Shown here: positions 5,741-7,029 of the stretch, piece by piece
How the letters are laid out: each line of letters begins with the position of its first letter
How positions within the stretch are numbered: position 1 is the first letter of the stretch
DNA from: Sulfurimonas sp.
Lineage (GTDB): Bacteria > Campylobacterota > Campylobacteria > Campylobacterales > Sulfurimonadaceae
Length of the DNA stretch: 7,029 nucleotides
Assembly: GCA_030646745.1 (NCBI GenBank)
Contig: JAUSKV010000185.1
Span: forward strand, 1 to 7,029
Direction: 5' to 3'
The notes under the pieces: model-generated
Databases searched by the model: none
Seen by the model: the letters and a program-made list of their open reading frames with translations, nothing else
What the model was told of the DNA's origin: nothing
Made by a program: the position numbers and the translations under genes

Positions 5741-6978
5741 CTCTGGGCATAGCCATGTTTTATCTGAGAACGCTTAGCCAAGAATTGAACGCTTTGTGAT
5801 ATATCATCGTCGATTATATGGTAATTTTCATTGAATCTGAGAAGAGCCTCATCTATCTTTTGTACCAATAAAACACTCAAAGATTCAATTTGATTTTTCA
5901 TAGCATCCATACTCTCACCTTCAGATACTTTGAGCTCTTTAGAGATAATACTCAACTCCGCCTTTGATTTTACATAGTCGGCTTTTATAATCTCAATATC
6001 ACGCATTAACTCTTTTATTGTTGAGTAAGCATTATGAATAGTGTTGCTTTGCGCTTCTATGTCACCCATTCTATTGGATGAGAGAAGTATCTGTTTCATA
6101 ATCATTTCACTCTGCTGTCTAATAGAAGCTAAAGTGTTTTCTCCCTCATTCAGAGATATTTTTACACTCTCAGTATGAGATTTTAGAGAAATTATCTGAC
6201 TTGCAAACTCTTGCGTTACACCCGAGAGTTGTTGCAATGTATGCTTCGTAACTACTTTTGCAACCTCTTCTGAGAGATTTTTCATACTATTTAGACTTAT
6301 TTTTAACTCATTAATATCTTTAGAAGCATCATACCTGTTCTCTACCGATTTTTCCATCATAGTTTTTAACTGATTATAATGTTCTTGTTCCGCAACTCTT
6401 AATATATCTATATGGTTATGTACAATTTCATCAAGGGAGGGCATTTTGACATTTACTAACTTTTCAAATTCTTTTGAAACATTTTTATGCCAATCATCCA
6501 TATTTTCAAATTTTTCTAAAAATTTACCTTGATTAATTTTAATGGCATCAAGAGCTCTGATATCATCGTTAAATTTTCCTCTTACCTCTTCTTGAACTTT
6601 TCTGTCCTCTTGCTGAGAGATAATAATTCTAGCTTCTAAATCAGCCATAAACTCTTTTAGTTGGGTTACTTGAGAAACCAGTACTCTTGTAAAATCGTCT
6701 TGTGCTCTTGCACTCTCTGTTTGCTGCGTTTGATGTAAAATATTCATAACTATGTAAAGAAGCAGTGAAACAAGCAGAGGAAAAGAGGACTCTCTTAAAA
6801 GTAAAACAGAATCCTGTGTTTCAGGATGAACTATAAAATGAACGATAGAACTAATAGCCCCGATACCTACCATTAAAGGTGCATAATCAATCTTATTCGG
6901 CTGTTTTAAAATAGATATCTGTCTCAAAAAAAGCACAACCATAAATAAAAAAGCTAGTAACAGTTCACTATCAAACAC
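5737..6978 (-). CDS. Membrane-anchored long coiled-coil protein of unknown function
   Basis: The 413-residue product has three hydrophobic N-terminal segments (about 4-20, 34-52 and 66-82). A long, hydrophilic, mostly helical region follows (about 85-385), rich in Gln, Glu, Lys, Ser and Ile with heptad-like spacing, as in coiled-coil rods. Its tail is DDDISQSVQFLAKRSQIKHG. The rod superficially recalls the signalling part of methyl-accepting chemotaxis proteins or RmuC-like proteins, but I do not see the conserved chemotaxis hairpin tip or a nuclease motif, so no function is assigned. The start is GTG (6976-6978), with AAGGGGG about six bases upstream and no in-frame ATG nearby. An inverted repeat overlapping the probable promoter suggests it may be regulated. 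Its stop overlaps that of the small membrane protein gene. Confidence 0.82.
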   Translation of the reverse strand: MFDSELLLAFLFMVVLFLRQISILKQPNKIDYAPLMVGIGAISSIVHFIVHPETQDSVLLLRESSFPLLVSLLLYIVMNILHQTQQTESARAQDDFTRVLVSQVTQLKEFMADLEARIIISQQEDRKVQEEVRGKFNDDIRALDAIKINQGKFLEKFENMDDWHKNVSKEFEKLVNVKMPSLDEIVHNHIDILRVAEQEHYNQLKTMMEKSVENRYDASKDINELKISLNSMKNLSEEVAKVVTKHTLQQLSGVTQEFASQIISLKSHTESVKISLNEGENTLASIRQQSEMIMKQILLSSNRMGDIEAQSNTIHNAYSTIKELMRDIEIIKADYVKSKAELSIISKELKVSEGESMDAMKNQIESLSVLLVQKIDEALLRFNENYHIIDDDISQSVQFLAKRSQIKHGYAQS

Positions 6979-6990
6979 AACAACCCCCTT

Positions 6991-7016
6991 TATGATAATT
7001 AAAACATTTTATCATA
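6991..7016 (-). promoter_or_regulatory. Promoter with overlapping 8-base inverted repeat upstream of the coiled-coil gene
   Basis: TATGATAA (6991-6998) and TTATCATA (7009-7016) form a perfect inverted repeat with a 10-base spacer. On the minus strand TGATAAAAT (7006-7014) reads as an extended -10 box, placing transcription start near 6999, inside the repeat. The layout fits a repressor operator, but the sequence is AT-rich and the repeat could be chance or a weak RNA hairpin. Confidence 0.4.
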
Positions 7017-7029
7017 TTTATTTATAAAA

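Noticed and set aside
1..7029. Mobile element, CRISPR array, tRNA or rRNA
   Set aside because: No transposase or integrase, no regularly spaced repeats, no tRNA-like cloverleaf and no rRNA sequence were seen on either strand.

Overview
The window is an AT-rich bacterial chromosome segment with tightly packed genes. The GlyS sequence (two-subunit glycyl-tRNA synthetase), the AT richness, the dominance of TAA stops and the promoter style (a good -10 with no clear -35) suggest a Campylobacterota member, possibly close to Sulfurimonas. This placement is inference; no rRNA or other marker is present to test it.

Layout. Bases 1-1603 (+) hold the 3' three quarters of glyS, interrupted by an in-frame TAG at 1379-1381, beyond which the conserved C-terminal domain continues in the same frame. 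A convergent region follows, then a minus-strand unit (1627-3135) encoding an unrecognised cytoplasmic protein with a C-terminal coiled coil. This frame is also cut by an in-frame stop (TAA at 2950-2952), giving a 61-codon 5' piece and a 412-codon 3' piece. Its 5' leader (about 3136-3299, minus) carries a structured element that I read as a candidate cyclic-di-GMP-I (GEMM-I type) riboswitch. An alternative stem could switch access to the Shine-Dalgarno sequence. Divergently transcribed is a secreted protein (3531-4910, +) with a signal peptide, an SH3b-like domain and seven about 51-residue beta-propeller repeats. Next come a VF530/DUF2132 small protein (4907-5140, -), a small four-helix membrane protein (5351-5740, +) and a membrane-anchored long coiled-coil protein (5737-6978, -).

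How the parts relate. No operon of known pathway is visible: gene strands alternate and each gene appears to have its own promoter. Two convergent pairs overlap by the same 4-bp TTAA, which serves as both stop codons. The points most worth attention are the riboswitch-like leader with its unknown target gene, and two otherwise open frames broken by single stop codons (one in the essential gene glyS). The latter need read-level checking before any biological interpretation.
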